From contig DATENC010000026.1 of the NCBI GenBank assembly GCA_035275265.1, positions 62,001 to 126,000 on the forward strand: a stretch of 64,000 nucleotides of DNA. The letters are read 5' to 3'. Below, piece by piece: positions 37,286 to 45,920 of the stretch. This DNA comes from JACQAP01 sp035275265. Lineage in GTDB: Bacteria; Pseudomonadota; Gammaproteobacteria; Burkholderiales; JACQAP01. How positions within the stretch are numbered: position 1 is the stretch's first letter; every line of letters starts with the position of its first letter. Below the pieces are notes generated by a model. That model was not told the DNA's origin. It saw nothing but the letters and a program-made list of their open reading frames with translations, and searched no databases. The position numbers and the translations under genes were made by a program.

Positions 37286-37644
37286 GATTTCGCCGAGTAA
37301 CAGTTTGTCGCGGATTCGTCGCCTGCTTCGCGTTGTTCTCGAAGTGATCGAGAGCGGCGCAGCGGGGTGGTTACAACACCCCGCCACGCCTAACCAACGC
37401 GCCCTAACAGGAGAGGCTACGATGGCTAGGGACACGATAGCGGCACACAAGGCAGAACGCAATGAACCGGCTTGGACGGATAGCTCTGGATGCCGGCCAT
37501 GTCGGCGACGAGGAAAATTCCAGGAAACGCGAGAAGACGAACCAAGGGGTGGATAATTTCGCCTCAAAGGCACTGTCGGCGGCCGATTATTTTCATCACC
37601 CGAGTTTCTGAGCGGGGTTGTTCAAGTGTGTGGAGAATCGACGA
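37286..37644. other. Intergenic stretch with a decayed copy of the Bug gene start (37490-37557)
   Basis: About 360 nt without a convincing gene. Bases 37490-37557 repeat the signal-peptide region of the adjacent Bug gene (around 37228-37290): GAAACGCGAGAAGACGAACC is shared exactly and flanks are similar. In the copy the start codon is lost (GTGGATAAT for TGCATGATT). A 44-residue frame at 37422 has a ribosome site but no recognisable product. Confidence 0.65.
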
Positions 37645-38070
37645 TTAATTCGCCATGCATTTGTCCATGAAATCCTCTTTTCTCGATGGCAAAACATAGG
37701 CCTGTTTCGCGATTTCCTCGCAATCAAGCCGCTTCTTCTCGGTAGCAGGATCAGGCTCTGGAGCCGATGGAATTGCAGCCGGAATTGCGGCAGAAGGCGC
37801 CGATGGCTGGGCAGGAGCAGTGGTGGCGGGCGCGGGAACAGCGGGAGTTGCGGGGCGCGCCGCCTTTTTTTTCGACGGCGCTGCCGCCTTCGGCTTTGTC
37901 TTGGCTTTGGCCGAAAGGCAGCTTTTAACGAACGCCTTGCGCTTATCGCCCTTCAGTCCTTTTTTTGCGGCGGCGGCATTGCAAGCTTTGGTCTTTTTCG
38001 GGGGATCGGTGGCAGCCAGAACGGGCATGGCCAGCAGCGCGAAGCTGAGCACTGCAAGGATTGTCTTCAC
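37645..38070 (-). CDS. Exported PsiF-repeat-like protein with Pro/Ala linker
   Basis: A 141-residue protein starting at GTG 38070 (GGGGGA 5 nt before). After a signal peptide (MKTILAVLSFALLAMPVLAA) comes a first PsiF-type motif, KACNAAAAKKGLKGDKRKAF followed by VKSCL, then a Lys/Pro/Ala-rich linker (about residues 55-110), then a second Cys-pair module (LDCEEIAKQAYVLPSRKEDF...DKCM). PsiF was found as phosphate-starvation-inducible in E. coli, function unknown. The linker may span the peptidoglycan (inference). Confidence 0.78.
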   Translation of the reverse strand: MKTILAVLSFALLAMPVLAATDPPKKTKACNAAAAKKGLKGDKRKAFVKSCLSAKAKTKPKAAAPSKKKAARPATPAVPAPATTAPAQPSAPSAAIPAAIPSAPEPDPATEKKRLDCEEIAKQAYVLPSRKEDFMDKCMAN

Positions 38071-38294
38071 GTTTTCCCCCGTTGGCTACGTTGGAAAATA
38101 CACGTCGCTTGGGAAGCATACCAGCTAAGTGCCTCCGTTTCTGCGACGGCAACCACGCCCGGCGAGTGGTGGTCGTGCCTGATGGAGCAGGTTCAAGCGG
38201 TCTGCCGACGTGATTGTCGCTAGCCTTGACCTCGCTGCGCAAACTGCTGGTATTCTGCTCACGACGAACTGAAAGATCGCGGAAGGAAGAGGAG

Positions 38295-39506
38295 ATGGCG
38301 TTTACTCCCGTACGTCTACTTGTCGTGCTTGCCGTTTCTCTCTTGGCCGGATCGGGTCTGGCGTTCGCCGAGAAGAAATACGGTCCTGGCGCAAGCGATA
38401 CCGAGATCAAGATTGGCCAGACCATGCCCTACAGCGGGCCGGCGTCGGCTTTCGGTTGGATCGGGAAAGCACAGGCAGCCTTCTTCGCAAAGCTCAACGA
38501 AGAGGGCGGAATCAACGGCCGAAAGATCCGCCTGATCAGTCTCGACGACGGCTACGCGCCACCCAAGACAATGGAGCAGACGCGCAAGCTGGTCGAAGAA
38601 GAGAACGTACTGTTTCTGTTCCAGGGACTTGGGACAGCGGCCCAGACTGCAGTGCAGAAATATCTCAATCAGAGGGCCGTGCCGCAGCTGTTCCTCGCCT
38701 CCGGCGCCATGAAGTGGGGTGACCCGAAGAACAACCCGTGGACCATCATGTGGCAGCCGCCGTTTCAGCACGAAGCTCACATCATGGCCCGCTATGTTCA
38801 ACGCCAGATGCCGAACGCAAGAGTCTCAGTCTTGTTCCAAAACGATGACTTCGGCAAAGACATCTTGATTGGGATCCAGGACGGATTCGGCGAAATGCGG
38901 AAGCAGTTTGTTGTCGCGGAAGTGAGCTACGAGGTCACCGATCCGACAGTAGACTCGCAGATCATCTCGCTGAAAGCCAGCGGCGCCGATGTGCTCATGC
39001 TGGCCAGCACCCCCAAAGCTTCGGCGCAAGCCATTCGCAAGATCGCCAACCTGGGGTGGAAGCCCACGGTGTTCATGACCTACGCGTCGAGTTCCGTCGA
39101 GCTTGTTCTCAAGCCAGCCGGGTTCGAAAACGCCAAGGGCATCATCTCGTCGGCGTATTTGAAAGACCCTTCGGATCCCACGCTCAGAAACGACAAAGAG
39201 GTGCTGGCCTATCTCGACTGGGTAAAGAAATACCTTCCGGACGCGAACCCGTACGACATTTATGTGGCCTACGGCTACGCGAACGCGCACACACTCACAC
39301 ATGTATTGCGCCAATGCGGCGACGAGCTGACCCGGGAGAATGTTCTGCGCCAGGCGACCCACATGAGCGACGTTGTGACGCCGATGCTGTTGCCCGGAAT
39401 CAAGCTCAATACCGGCGCCACCGACTACTTCCCGCTCGAGCAGCTCCAGCTCATGCGTTTCGACGGCGAGCGGTGGGTACGGTTCGGGGAGTTGATGAAC
39501 CGCTGA
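38295..39506 (+). CDS. ABC-transporter substrate-binding protein (branched-chain amino acid type)
   Basis: A 403-residue periplasmic receptor of the LivJ/Leu-binding (type I fold) family. ATG 38295 follows GGAAGAGGAG directly; residues 1-25 are a signal peptide ending GLAFA. Motifs include IKIGQTMPYSGPASAFG, GGINGRKIRLISLDDGYAPP and VLFQNDDFGKDILIGIQDGF. In betaproteobacteria this branch often binds aromatic acids or amides. No permease or ATPase gene is next to it, so it is an orphan receptor here. Remnants of other genes begin 5 nt after its stop. Confidence 0.92.
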   Translation: MAFTPVRLLVVLAVSLLAGSGLAFAEKKYGPGASDTEIKIGQTMPYSGPASAFGWIGKAQAAFFAKLNEEGGINGRKIRLISLDDGYAPPKTMEQTRKLVEEENVLFLFQGLGTAAQTAVQKYLNQRAVPQLFLASGAMKWGDPKNNPWTIMWQPPFQHEAHIMARYVQRQMPNARVSVLFQNDDFGKDILIGIQDGFGEMRKQFVVAEVSYEVTDPTVDSQIISLKASGADVLMLASTPKASAQAIRKIANLGWKPTVFMTYASSSVELVLKPAGFENAKGIISSAYLKDPSDPTLRNDKEVLAYLDWVKKYLPDANPYDIYVAYGYANAHTLTHVLRQCGDELTRENVLRQATHMSDVVTPMLLPGIKLNTGATDYFPLEQLQLMRFDGERWVRFGELMNR

Positions 39507-39510
39507 CGTG

Positions 39511-39578
39511 CGGCGAGAATCTTTGCCGCGTTTCACGGTGCGATTAACGCGATGGTCATTGCCAAACAGGTTTTCGCG
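39511..39578 (+). pseudogene. Remnant 1 of a CMD-family gene (3' part)
   Basis: These bases align with 14990-15060 of the intact CMD gene (codes FAGFPAAINAMVIAKQVF): AATCTTTGCCG, then GCGATGGTCATTGCCAAACA nearly identical. It has no start and is broken by changes. It starts right after the ABC receptor stop and is joined at its right end to a Bug fragment. Confidence 0.7.
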
Positions 39579-39579
39579 G

Positions 39580-39620
39580 AAGCCGCGGCTGACCAGCTCT
39601 CCCTTTACCGTAGCATCGGC
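39580..39620 (-). pseudogene. Remnant of a Bug-family gene
   Basis: Reading GAAGCCGCGGCTGACCAGCT then CGTAGCATCGGC, this matches 36428-36468 of the intact Bug gene in the same orientation. It codes the end of a sequence like ATVKEQFVSRGF on the minus strand. Only about 40 nt remain. Confidence 0.55.
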
Positions 39621-39724
39621 CGCCCGGCCCGACAGCAGATTCCGGACATTCCGAGTACGTGTTGCCTGCGGTTGCGCGCCCGCGGCAGCTGATCGCGTCG
39701 CGTGCTTGCTTGGTTGGCGCGGCC

Positions 39725-41344
39725 CTACTTTTCCTGAGTATCCCGAGTTGGGGTCTTCAGAGCGAAACTCGTGGGGACGGGCGCGGCCTTGGTCGGCACA
39801 GAGAACGCAGCTCCACTGGCTTCGACGATATCCATGATCCGCAAGAGAAGTTCTTCCTGAATATCGAGGAAGACACCCTCATCGCGACTTGGCACATACG
39901 CGAAGGCCTGCAGCTCGAGGGAGGCGTCGCCAAACCGGATCAACCGGGTCGTGACAGTTGCAGGCTCGAGCTTCCCATGTTCCAGCATCATTTTTCTGAT
40001 CTCCGCGAGGACATGGCGAACCTGGTCGGCCGTGGTTTCATATCCCAACCGAATGTTATGACGGAAGAGAAATTTGTCGCGCCGGGTCAAATTTCCAATA
40101 CTCGTCGCGGCGAGCTGCCCATTCGGAACGCTGACCAAGGCCCGATCGGGGGTGCGAATCTGCGTGGAGCGCAGACCGATGCTTTCGACGCGGCCCTCAA
40201 TAGCCCCTGCCTGGCAGTAGTCGCCCACCTGGATGGCTTCATCGGCAACGACCGTTACCGTGCCGAAGAGATTCTCGATCGTCTTCTGGGCAGCGAACGC
40301 AAACGCGATTCCGCCAATGCCGAGTCCGGCAACCACGGCGGTGAGGTCGAAGCCCATGCTGCGCAGGATCAGGAACAGACCGGCAGTGAACCAGACACCC
40401 ACAAGCAGCCAGGTGGCTAGTTCGACCGTCGCGATCTTGCCCGGCAACCCAATCTGTCGCAGGTGCTGGGTCTTCAATCGAGCCACAATTTTCGTCAACC
40501 GAATCAATATCCAACCGGCAGCCACGATGATGAACACGTTGGCAACGGAGGTGACGAAAATGCGCCCCTCCGCCGTGGCCGCTTGCGTAGCGACGACGCG
40601 CGCCAGGAGAGAGAAGATCAAAATGAACAGCAGCCATTTGACCTGGGCCAGCACACTCCCTCCGCCATGGCGCAGGTCCAGAGGGTGAAGAAGTCGGAGA
40701 AGGCCCCGGGTGAGGGGCCACGCAATCCCCACCAGGAGCAGAATGCTCACGAGCAGGTTGAGCCACGTGAAAAGCGGGTAAGACAGGAAGCGGATGTCTC
40801 TGAACGATTCCGGCCAGATCGCTTCGGCCCAGGGCACATCGAGTTGGTTGGCTGCAGCAGTTACGCCAAGCAGGGTTTCAGCGGAGAAGAGCCAGACAGG
40901 CTGCGTGTCGGCTGTCTTCGTGAGGCGAAGCACGACGTCCAGGCTTTCGCCGTCAAAGGTTGCCGTGCCCACTTTTTCCAGATTCGCGGCGAGACCGTCG
41001 TCCAGGTTTCCCGCAGGTACTTTGCTCAGATCTTCCGCGCCGGTTTTTACGCCACGGTTCAAGACCACATGGAGATTGCGCGCGAGTTCTGTCTTTCTCT
41101 GGGCGGACTGTTTGCCCTCCAGATACTTGGAGGCAAGCTCGTAGTCACCCTTGTTCGCCGCCTGCAGAAACCCGATCACCGCGCCGTAGGGCGTGCTCCG
41201 GCCCAGCGGACCTTCCGGCAACGGTTGTGGCTCAGCAGGTTTGGCAGCGGGTACCTGGCCGACCGCCGGGAAAGGGAAGGCAGCGAAGGTCAAGGTGGAG
41301 CAAAGGAGCAGAACGATCGAACAGCGATATCCGGAGACTTTCAT
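39725..41344 (-). CDS. MscS-family mechanosensitive channel
   Basis: A 539-residue channel protein. ATG 41344 has GGGAGG upstream; a signal peptide (residues 1-29) leads a periplasmic domain (about 30-190). Four to five membrane segments follow (about 205-370). The pore helix is VVAGLGIGGIAFAFAAQKTI with the alternating Gly/Ala of TM3, then the beta domain GDYCQAGAIEGRVESIGLRS and RTPDRALVSVPNGQL, and the C-terminal alpha/beta part. Protects from hypo-osmotic shock by releasing solutes. Longer N-terminal domain than E. coli MscS, like YbdG/YnaI-type or plant-like members. Confidence 0.92.
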   Translation of the reverse strand: MKVSGYRCSIVLLLCSTLTFAAFPFPAVGQVPAAKPAEPQPLPEGPLGRSTPYGAVIGFLQAANKGDYELASKYLEGKQSAQRKTELARNLHVVLNRGVKTGAEDLSKVPAGNLDDGLAANLEKVGTATFDGESLDVVLRLTKTADTQPVWLFSAETLLGVTAAANQLDVPWAEAIWPESFRDIRFLSYPLFTWLNLLVSILLLVGIAWPLTRGLLRLLHPLDLRHGGGSVLAQVKWLLFILIFSLLARVVATQAATAEGRIFVTSVANVFIIVAAGWILIRLTKIVARLKTQHLRQIGLPGKIATVELATWLLVGVWFTAGLFLILRSMGFDLTAVVAGLGIGGIAFAFAAQKTIENLFGTVTVVADEAIQVGDYCQAGAIEGRVESIGLRSTQIRTPDRALVSVPNGQLAATSIGNLTRRDKFLFRHNIRLGYETTADQVRHVLAEIRKMMLEHGKLEPATVTTRLIRFGDASLELQAFAYVPSRDEGVFLDIQEELLLRIMDIVEASGAAFSVPTKAAPVPTSFALKTPTRDTQEK

Positions 41345-41403
41345 AGCGTCGACCCTCCCTGGTGGCGCAGTTGAATCACACACCTAATCTCGGCTGCTAA
41401 CCA

Positions 41404-41516
41404 AGCCGAAGCTATGGAAATTATTCCAGCGGTCGAGATCTTTGCCGGTTTTCCCGCTGCCATCAACGCTATGGCGACTGCCAAACAGATTTTCGCCGAC
41501 CGCGCAGCCAGTAAAT
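41404..41516 (+). pseudogene. Remnant 2 of a CMD-family gene (3' part)
   Basis: About 110 nt matching 14966-15080 of the intact gene: GGAAATTATTCCAGCGGTCG then ATCTTTGCCGGTTTTCCCGC and GCCAAACAGATTTTCGCCGA. It translates as EAMEIIPAVEIFAGFPAAIN with the family's last helix. No start and no upstream part. It ends exactly at the stop codon of the GGCT-like gene. Confidence 0.8.
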
Positions 41517-42346
41517 CAGCCTCCCGATTCTATCCTGATGTGAGAGAAGTACTGCTGTAGTTGCTTGGATAGGAGATTGTCGATTTGCCGTGCTTTCGGC
41601 TGGAAAACAAAAGGACGCCGGGGATAAATACGATCGTTGACCCAGTGTTCGGACCAGTCGGTGGTCGTGGAGAGGCACTGCTGCGAAAAGTCCGCAAGTC
41701 CAAAGCGCTCCTCCTGCTCCAGGCACCCCGATACAAATATGTCCACATACGATTGCACGATGGGATAGTGCGAGTCTGGTATTGCGATACCCTGCGGCTT
41801 GCTGACGTAAATCCAGGTCTGTCCGTTTGGCTCCGGAACAAAATCGCTTTCAAGCAGCTTGATGTCCGAGTCCGCGACACTCGCGCGGCAGTACGACATT
41901 TCGCGTTTGTCCGTGGCACTGAGTTCTGTCGCATCGACTTGATAGACGACCGCGTTGAAATGGCTTTCCCGGTCCGGCAGGATTCCCAGAAATGTCGTGC
42001 TAAAACCAACCGACTGCGGCCTTGCGAACCAACCACGCCTGTAGCCCTTGACCTCTACCGGATGAGGTGAGCGCGCCTGCGGTGAGGTGCGTTTTCGAGA
42101 CTCTTCCTGCATCAGGCTTCCGTAGCCGATGATGTACTGCGGTCGACTTGAATCCGCAGGAACGTTACATTCGCTGTAGATGCCGTTGCTGAGTGCTCGA
42201 CTCGCAACGCTCGGCGTAGCGGCTACCCCGGGATCTTTGTGCTCCGCTGAGGACTGCCTTGCGGCAGTGCATGCGACCAGCCAGCTCGCGAGGACAAGAA
42301 TTGCAATGTGTTGCCAGCGTATGGAGATCATATGGATTTCTGCCAT
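41516..42346 (-). CDS. Gamma-glutamylcyclotransferase-like lipoprotein
   Basis: A 276-residue protein with the GGCT/AIG2 fold. YIIGYGSLMQEESRKR carries the substrate loop YGSL; FNAVVYQVDATELSATDKRE is the matching second half. The first 26 residues are a lipoprotein signal (MISIRWQHIAILVLASWLVAC, lipobox VAC), so it should be anchored in the envelope, unusual for this fold. Start at 42346 (MAEIH) or the ATG at 42331 (MISIR); the latter fits the signal better. It overlaps the end of the upstream GFA gene by 19 nt, so they form one transcript. Confidence 0.78.
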   Translation of the reverse strand: MAEIHMISIRWQHIAILVLASWLVACTAARQSSAEHKDPGVAATPSVASRALSNGIYSECNVPADSSRPQYIIGYGSLMQEESRKRTSPQARSPHPVEVKGYRRGWFARPQSVGFSTTFLGILPDRESHFNAVVYQVDATELSATDKREMSYCRASVADSDIKLLESDFVPEPNGQTWIYVSKPQGIAIPDSHYPIVQSYVDIFVSGCLEQEERFGLADFSQQCLSTTTDWSEHWVNDRIYPRRPFVFQPKARQIDNLLSKQLQQYFSHIRIESGG

Positions 42347-42786
42347 GGCGTTCCCGGGGACCCATCAATTCTCAAGGCGTGCTGCTCGAAGCAATCTACG
42401 TCTGGCGGAAAGACCATCCAGGCAACCGCACTCCTTGTGAAGATGTGTCTGTCGGGCTTGAACCAATTGGGATCGTCGAACGTACCGCCGCATATGCCTT
42501 GCAAAGTAGGAAAGCGTTCGAACAAGAGGCTCAAATGGGTGCCGCACTTCGGACAGAAATTAACTCTCAACATGCGTCCGTGGTCGGGTGAGCGGTGATC
42601 ATAGGTCTCGACTGCGCCGCTCTCCACTTCGACATTCGTGGTCAGGAACATCGGCTCCACCAGAAATGCGCTTCCGGTCAGACGTTGACAGAAAGTGCAG
42701 TGACAAATTGTCGTTCTTTCCGGTTTGCCGAACGTTCGATACCGGACGTACCCGCAGAGGCAGCCGCCTTGATGGACTGCAGACAT
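42328..42786 (-). CDS. GFA-family protein (glutathione-dependent formaldehyde-activating fold)
   Basis: A 152-residue zinc protein of the Gfa/CENP-V family. AGATGGAGGGGGG precedes the ATG. Zinc ligands are in GGCLCGYVRY, ICHCTFCQRLTGSAF and FCPKCGTHLSLLF, all Cys kept. The prototype Gfa was reported to speed S-hydroxymethylglutathione formation; most homologues have other or unknown roles. Its last codons overlap a gene whose fold acts on gamma-glutamyl compounds, so a joint role in thiol chemistry is possible (inference). Confidence 0.9.
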   Translation of the reverse strand: MSAVHQGGCLCGYVRYRTFGKPERTTICHCTFCQRLTGSAFLVEPMFLTTNVEVESGAVETYDHRSPDHGRMLRVNFCPKCGTHLSLLFERFPTLQGICGGTFDDPNWFKPDRHIFTRSAVAWMVFPPDVDCFEQHALRIDGSPGTPWQKSI

Positions 42787-43172
42787 TTCCCCCCTCCATC
42801 TGATTTGTGAACATTTGCCTGTAATTAGCGCGGCCCTGGCATTCTCTCCCGCCGTCCGGTGCTAGCCAAACTCGTGGCCCTGCCGGCGCAAGAAGACGCG
42901 CAAGCGGCGTTAGCCGTCGAGAAGGAAACGTGACGATCGAGTCTTCATGGCGTGGATCGAACGTGCAATCCCAAAAAGCCCCGCCGCCACGGCGCCCGGG
43001 TACCGGGCAGGTCGGCAGAACCAAGCCGGGCGCTATTCTATGCGAAGATTTCTGCTCTATCGAATAGCACTAGTCCCAGACAAACACGTTACATGCCGGT
43101 CCTGATTCTTCGCTCAGAAAGTCGAGTCTCACGCGACTTCTCTCTACCCTATTTCTCTCTCAAGGAGCGCGC
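42787..43172. other. Intergenic stretch, no gene seen
   Basis: About 385 nt before the decayed oxidase/CMD locus. It contains the promoter of the GFA gene at its left side. No ribosome-site-backed frame or repeat was recognised. Confidence 0.5.
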
Positions 43173-43568
43173 CGCCGCGAGAAATCTAAAGAAATGGTCA
43201 GCGCTGCAAGGAGTTCGTATGCGGTCTTCTCATCCAAGGTTCCCCCTGTTCCCCGTCCGCACCCCATCCAGTAAATCAAGCTCCCGGATCAGCTTCGCGC
43301 TATAGTATCCGCATAGAGCAATCTCATGTCGATTGGGTACGGCGGTTTGTGCCGTCTACCAGTATTCGCGTCGGACCTACCGACACGTTCGAAAAATCGT
43401 GCTGGATCTCGAATGCTTCCTGATCGAGTTTGTGTTTGGCGATATTTACTCGCGTCCAGCGCTCGGCACATGCCAACGTCAGCTAGTAGTGAGGCGCTAA
43501 ATGTCGGCTGCACTGAGGGTGTGGAAATTATTCTCACGGTCGCGATCTCTGCCGGATGTCCCGCCAAT
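43173..43568 (+). pseudogene. Remnant 3: decayed copy of the oxidase-start / CMD locus
   Basis: This stretch aligns with 14404-15010 across both divergent genes. 43173-43220 corresponds to the first codons of the Tat oxidase (GCGCTGCAAGGAGT shared), then the shared intergenic part (GGATCAGCTT, GCTATAGTATCC, CATGTCGATTGGGTACGG), then the CMD gene (GGCGATATTTACTCGCGTCC). About 48 nt of the CMD gene are missing between two GCGCTCG direct repeats (14851 and 14899 in the intact copy), typical of slippage. Several frames are broken; no product expected. Confidence 0.82.
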
Positions 43569-43732
43569 TGTCGACTTTCTGAGCTTTGCCCGCCAGTCTG
43601 ACTCTATTTCTCGACGCTATTTTTCGTAGGCGTGCGGCGTGTTGAACGAATCTGTATAGCTGAATCCAAATAAGCAGGCCGAATCGACTGCTATTCCCAA
43701 AGGAAATGTTAATTCTCTGGATTTCGTAAACC

Positions 43733-44965
43733 ATGACACCGCTTGACTTAACGTACATGGGCACTAAGCGCCAGCTCTCTCCCGCGATCGCGGAGATTGT
43801 ATGCGCTGCCAAGAAAGGCATAGCGCTCGATCTTTTCTCGGGAATGTGTGCGATTGGTTCTGCAATCGCGCCGCGGAGACAAGTTTGGAACAACGACATT
43901 CAACGGTTTGCCGCGAGCGTTGCAGCCGCTCTCTTTACCCCTTCGAGTCAACCTCCAAGGCCTCAAATTGTTGCGGATAGGTTGTACGAATACTATCGCC
44001 ATAACCACGAGGTTCTTTCGACCCGCTATCGACAACAAATTGAGAAAGAGAGGGCTACCCTCAATGCAAAACAAATATCGCCCGTGAAGGAATACCTTTC
44101 AACGTACAAGGATTCCCACTTAAATCCTCAGGCGCTAACAGAGCTTGCCCAACTTAGATCCAATCCCTCGCAGTTTCCCTATCGCCTTTTTTCATTGTTA
44201 TATGCCGACACATATTTCGGCGTATCTCAATGCGTGGAGATAGATTCGATCGTTTATGCGATCCAGGCTTCTGCAAAGGACCGTGAGTTCACTCCTAGTC
44301 AGCGCCTTTGGTTGATTCTTTCTCTTGGTCGCGCTTTACAGAGAATTGCGACGACCACCGGACATTTCGCTCAGTATCTCGAGCCAAAAAACGCCACCCT
44401 CTCTCGATACTTAGTGCAGCGCGATAAGCCTGTGTGGGATACATGGCTCTACTCAATTCCAATGGAAGGGCCGATTGCAACAGAAGACTGGAGGAAGGGC
44501 AATTTGGTATTCAATCAAGACAGCCTTCAACTCCTATCCAATCTACGCAGGCGAAAAATCAGACCGTCCGTGGTGTACGCGGATCCTCCTTATACCAAGG
44601 ATCAATACTCTCGCTATTACCACGTACTAGAGACTTTGCTCACTTACGACTACCCAAAAGTGTCAGGAAAGGGTCGGTATAGAGACGATCGCTTTTTTAC
44701 ACCCTTTTCCCATAAACGAACCGCGGTAAACGCTTTTAGAAAGATGGCGGCACAAACGGCTGCACTTGAAGCAGACATTGTAGTCAGCTATCCAGCAAAT
44801 GGTTTGCTCAATCAACTGAAAGTTGATCCGCAAGCTTTGCTCAAGGAGCATTTCCGCAAGGTGTTAGTTTGTCTAAAAACCACTCACTTTCACTCCACCA
44901 TGGGTGCTTCAAAAGGCACTGCCGCAGAGAGCGTTACAGAGGTCGTGTATTGGGGGGCTTTATGA
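43733..44965 (+). CDS. D12-class (Dam-like) adenine-specific DNA methyltransferase
   Basis: A 410-residue N6-adenine methyltransferase. The start is followed at once by YMGTKRQLSPAIAEIV (residues 8-23), the usual entry of D12/Dam enzymes (YxGxKR). SAM-binding motif: ALDLFSGMCAIGSAIA (31-46), then NNDIQRFA. Catalytic motif IV is YADPPYTKDQYSRYYHVLE (DPPY 283-286). The recognition region between residues 75 and 260 is longer than in Dam. Target sequence unknown. The first gene of a four-gene A+T-richer cassette; its TGA overlaps the next ATG (ATGA), implying coupling. Probably horizontally acquired. Confidence 0.9.
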   Translation: MTPLDLTYMGTKRQLSPAIAEIVCAAKKGIALDLFSGMCAIGSAIAPRRQVWNNDIQRFAASVAAALFTPSSQPPRPQIVADRLYEYYRHNHEVLSTRYRQQIEKERATLNAKQISPVKEYLSTYKDSHLNPQALTELAQLRSNPSQFPYRLFSLLYADTYFGVSQCVEIDSIVYAIQASAKDREFTPSQRLWLILSLGRALQRIATTTGHFAQYLEPKNATLSRYLVQRDKPVWDTWLYSIPMEGPIATEDWRKGNLVFNQDSLQLLSNLRRRKIRPSVVYADPPYTKDQYSRYYHVLETLLTYDYPKVSGKGRYRDDRFFTPFSHKRTAVNAFRKMAAQTAALEADIVVSYPANGLLNQLKVDPQALLKEHFRKVLVCLKTTHFHSTMGASKGTAAESVTEVVYWGAL

Positions 44966-45918
44966 AATCTGAGACTTCGTCGCAACTAAAGGATATCTCC
45001 CCTGACTTGATTCGCCGTAACGAGGACAATCCTCGCCTTTTCTTTAGACCGGAAGAGATCGACACCCTTATGGCGTCGATTAAGACATATGGCATTCAGG
45101 TCCCAATAACCGTTTATCAAGAAGGCGGTCATTACATTCTGATTGATGGCGAGCGGCGGTGGCGGTGCGCTCTCAAGTTAAATTTGAAGAGTATTCCAGC
45201 ACTGATTCAGAGGAAGCCGACACCACTCGACAATTTGTTGTTGATGTTCAATATCCACGCCCTCCGGGAACAGTGGGACTATTTCACAATTGCAAATAGA
45301 CTTCCTGACGTGCGGGAGCGCTTTAAGAAAGAGCGCGGCTGGTATCCCAACGAAGGTGAGTTAAGCGCCGCAACTGGTCTCACTCGAGGTCAAATTCGGC
45401 GATGTCTATTCTTGATAGACCTTCCCAAGAAGTACAAAGATGAACTCGTCAGAGAGCTTTCTTTACCAAAGAAACTTCAAAAACTGTCCGAGGATTTCTT
45501 CATAGAAATGGAGAGATCGCTTAAGACGATACAGAACCGAGTGCCCTCCGCCGTCGAAAACACCAATAAGGCTCGCGATGTACTCATTGCAAAATTCAAA
45601 ACCGGGGTTATCGGAAATATTACGGACTTTCGAATGCTCTCCAAGATTGCGACTGCTGTGGACAATCTTGGGATAACCGAATCAAGAGCGCGTACTTCAA
45701 TTGCCACTATATTCAACGCTGACAATAAGATCGGGATTGAGGAAGTGTATGTTGGGCGCTTTGGTCTTCAGTACGACGAACGCAAGATTGCGCTCAGCAT
45801 TGATTCGGTTATTGACTACCTCAATACGATAGGCAATGACAAGTCTAGGTTGGACAAAAAACTACGAGCGAGTCTCAAGCAACTCCGGCAAGCTATTGAC
45901 AAGGTATTGGAGGACTAG
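44962..45918 (+). CDS. ParB/Srx-fold (ParB N-terminal domain) protein
   Basis: A 318-residue protein. The ParB-like nucleotide-binding domain covers about residues 8-110, with NPRLFFRPEEIDTLMASIKT and the C-motif DGERRWRCALKL (GERRWRCA at 63-70). A helix-turn-helix-like part follows (GELSAATGLTRGQIRRCLFL, about 133-152), and the last third is helical and Lys-rich. It does not look like a chromosome-partition ParB (no ParA beside it). In this cassette it could use CTP/ATP to load on DNA or act as a specificity factor for the methyltransferase (inference). Confidence 0.88.
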   Translation: MKSETSSQLKDISPDLIRRNEDNPRLFFRPEEIDTLMASIKTYGIQVPITVYQEGGHYILIDGERRWRCALKLNLKSIPALIQRKPTPLDNLLLMFNIHALREQWDYFTIANRLPDVRERFKKERGWYPNEGELSAATGLTRGQIRRCLFLIDLPKKYKDELVRELSLPKKLQKLSEDFFIEMERSLKTIQNRVPSAVENTNKARDVLIAKFKTGVIGNITDFRMLSKIATAVDNLGITESRARTSIATIFNADNKIGIEEVYVGRFGLQYDERKIALSIDSVIDYLNTIGNDKSRLDKKLRASLKQLRQAIDKVLED

Positions 45919-45920
45919 CA

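Noticed and set aside
37422..37556. 44-residue gene with a ribosome site before ATG 37422
   Set aside because: Its C-terminal half is antisense to the decayed Bug start copy, so coding potential is doubtful; the ribosome site alone is not enough.
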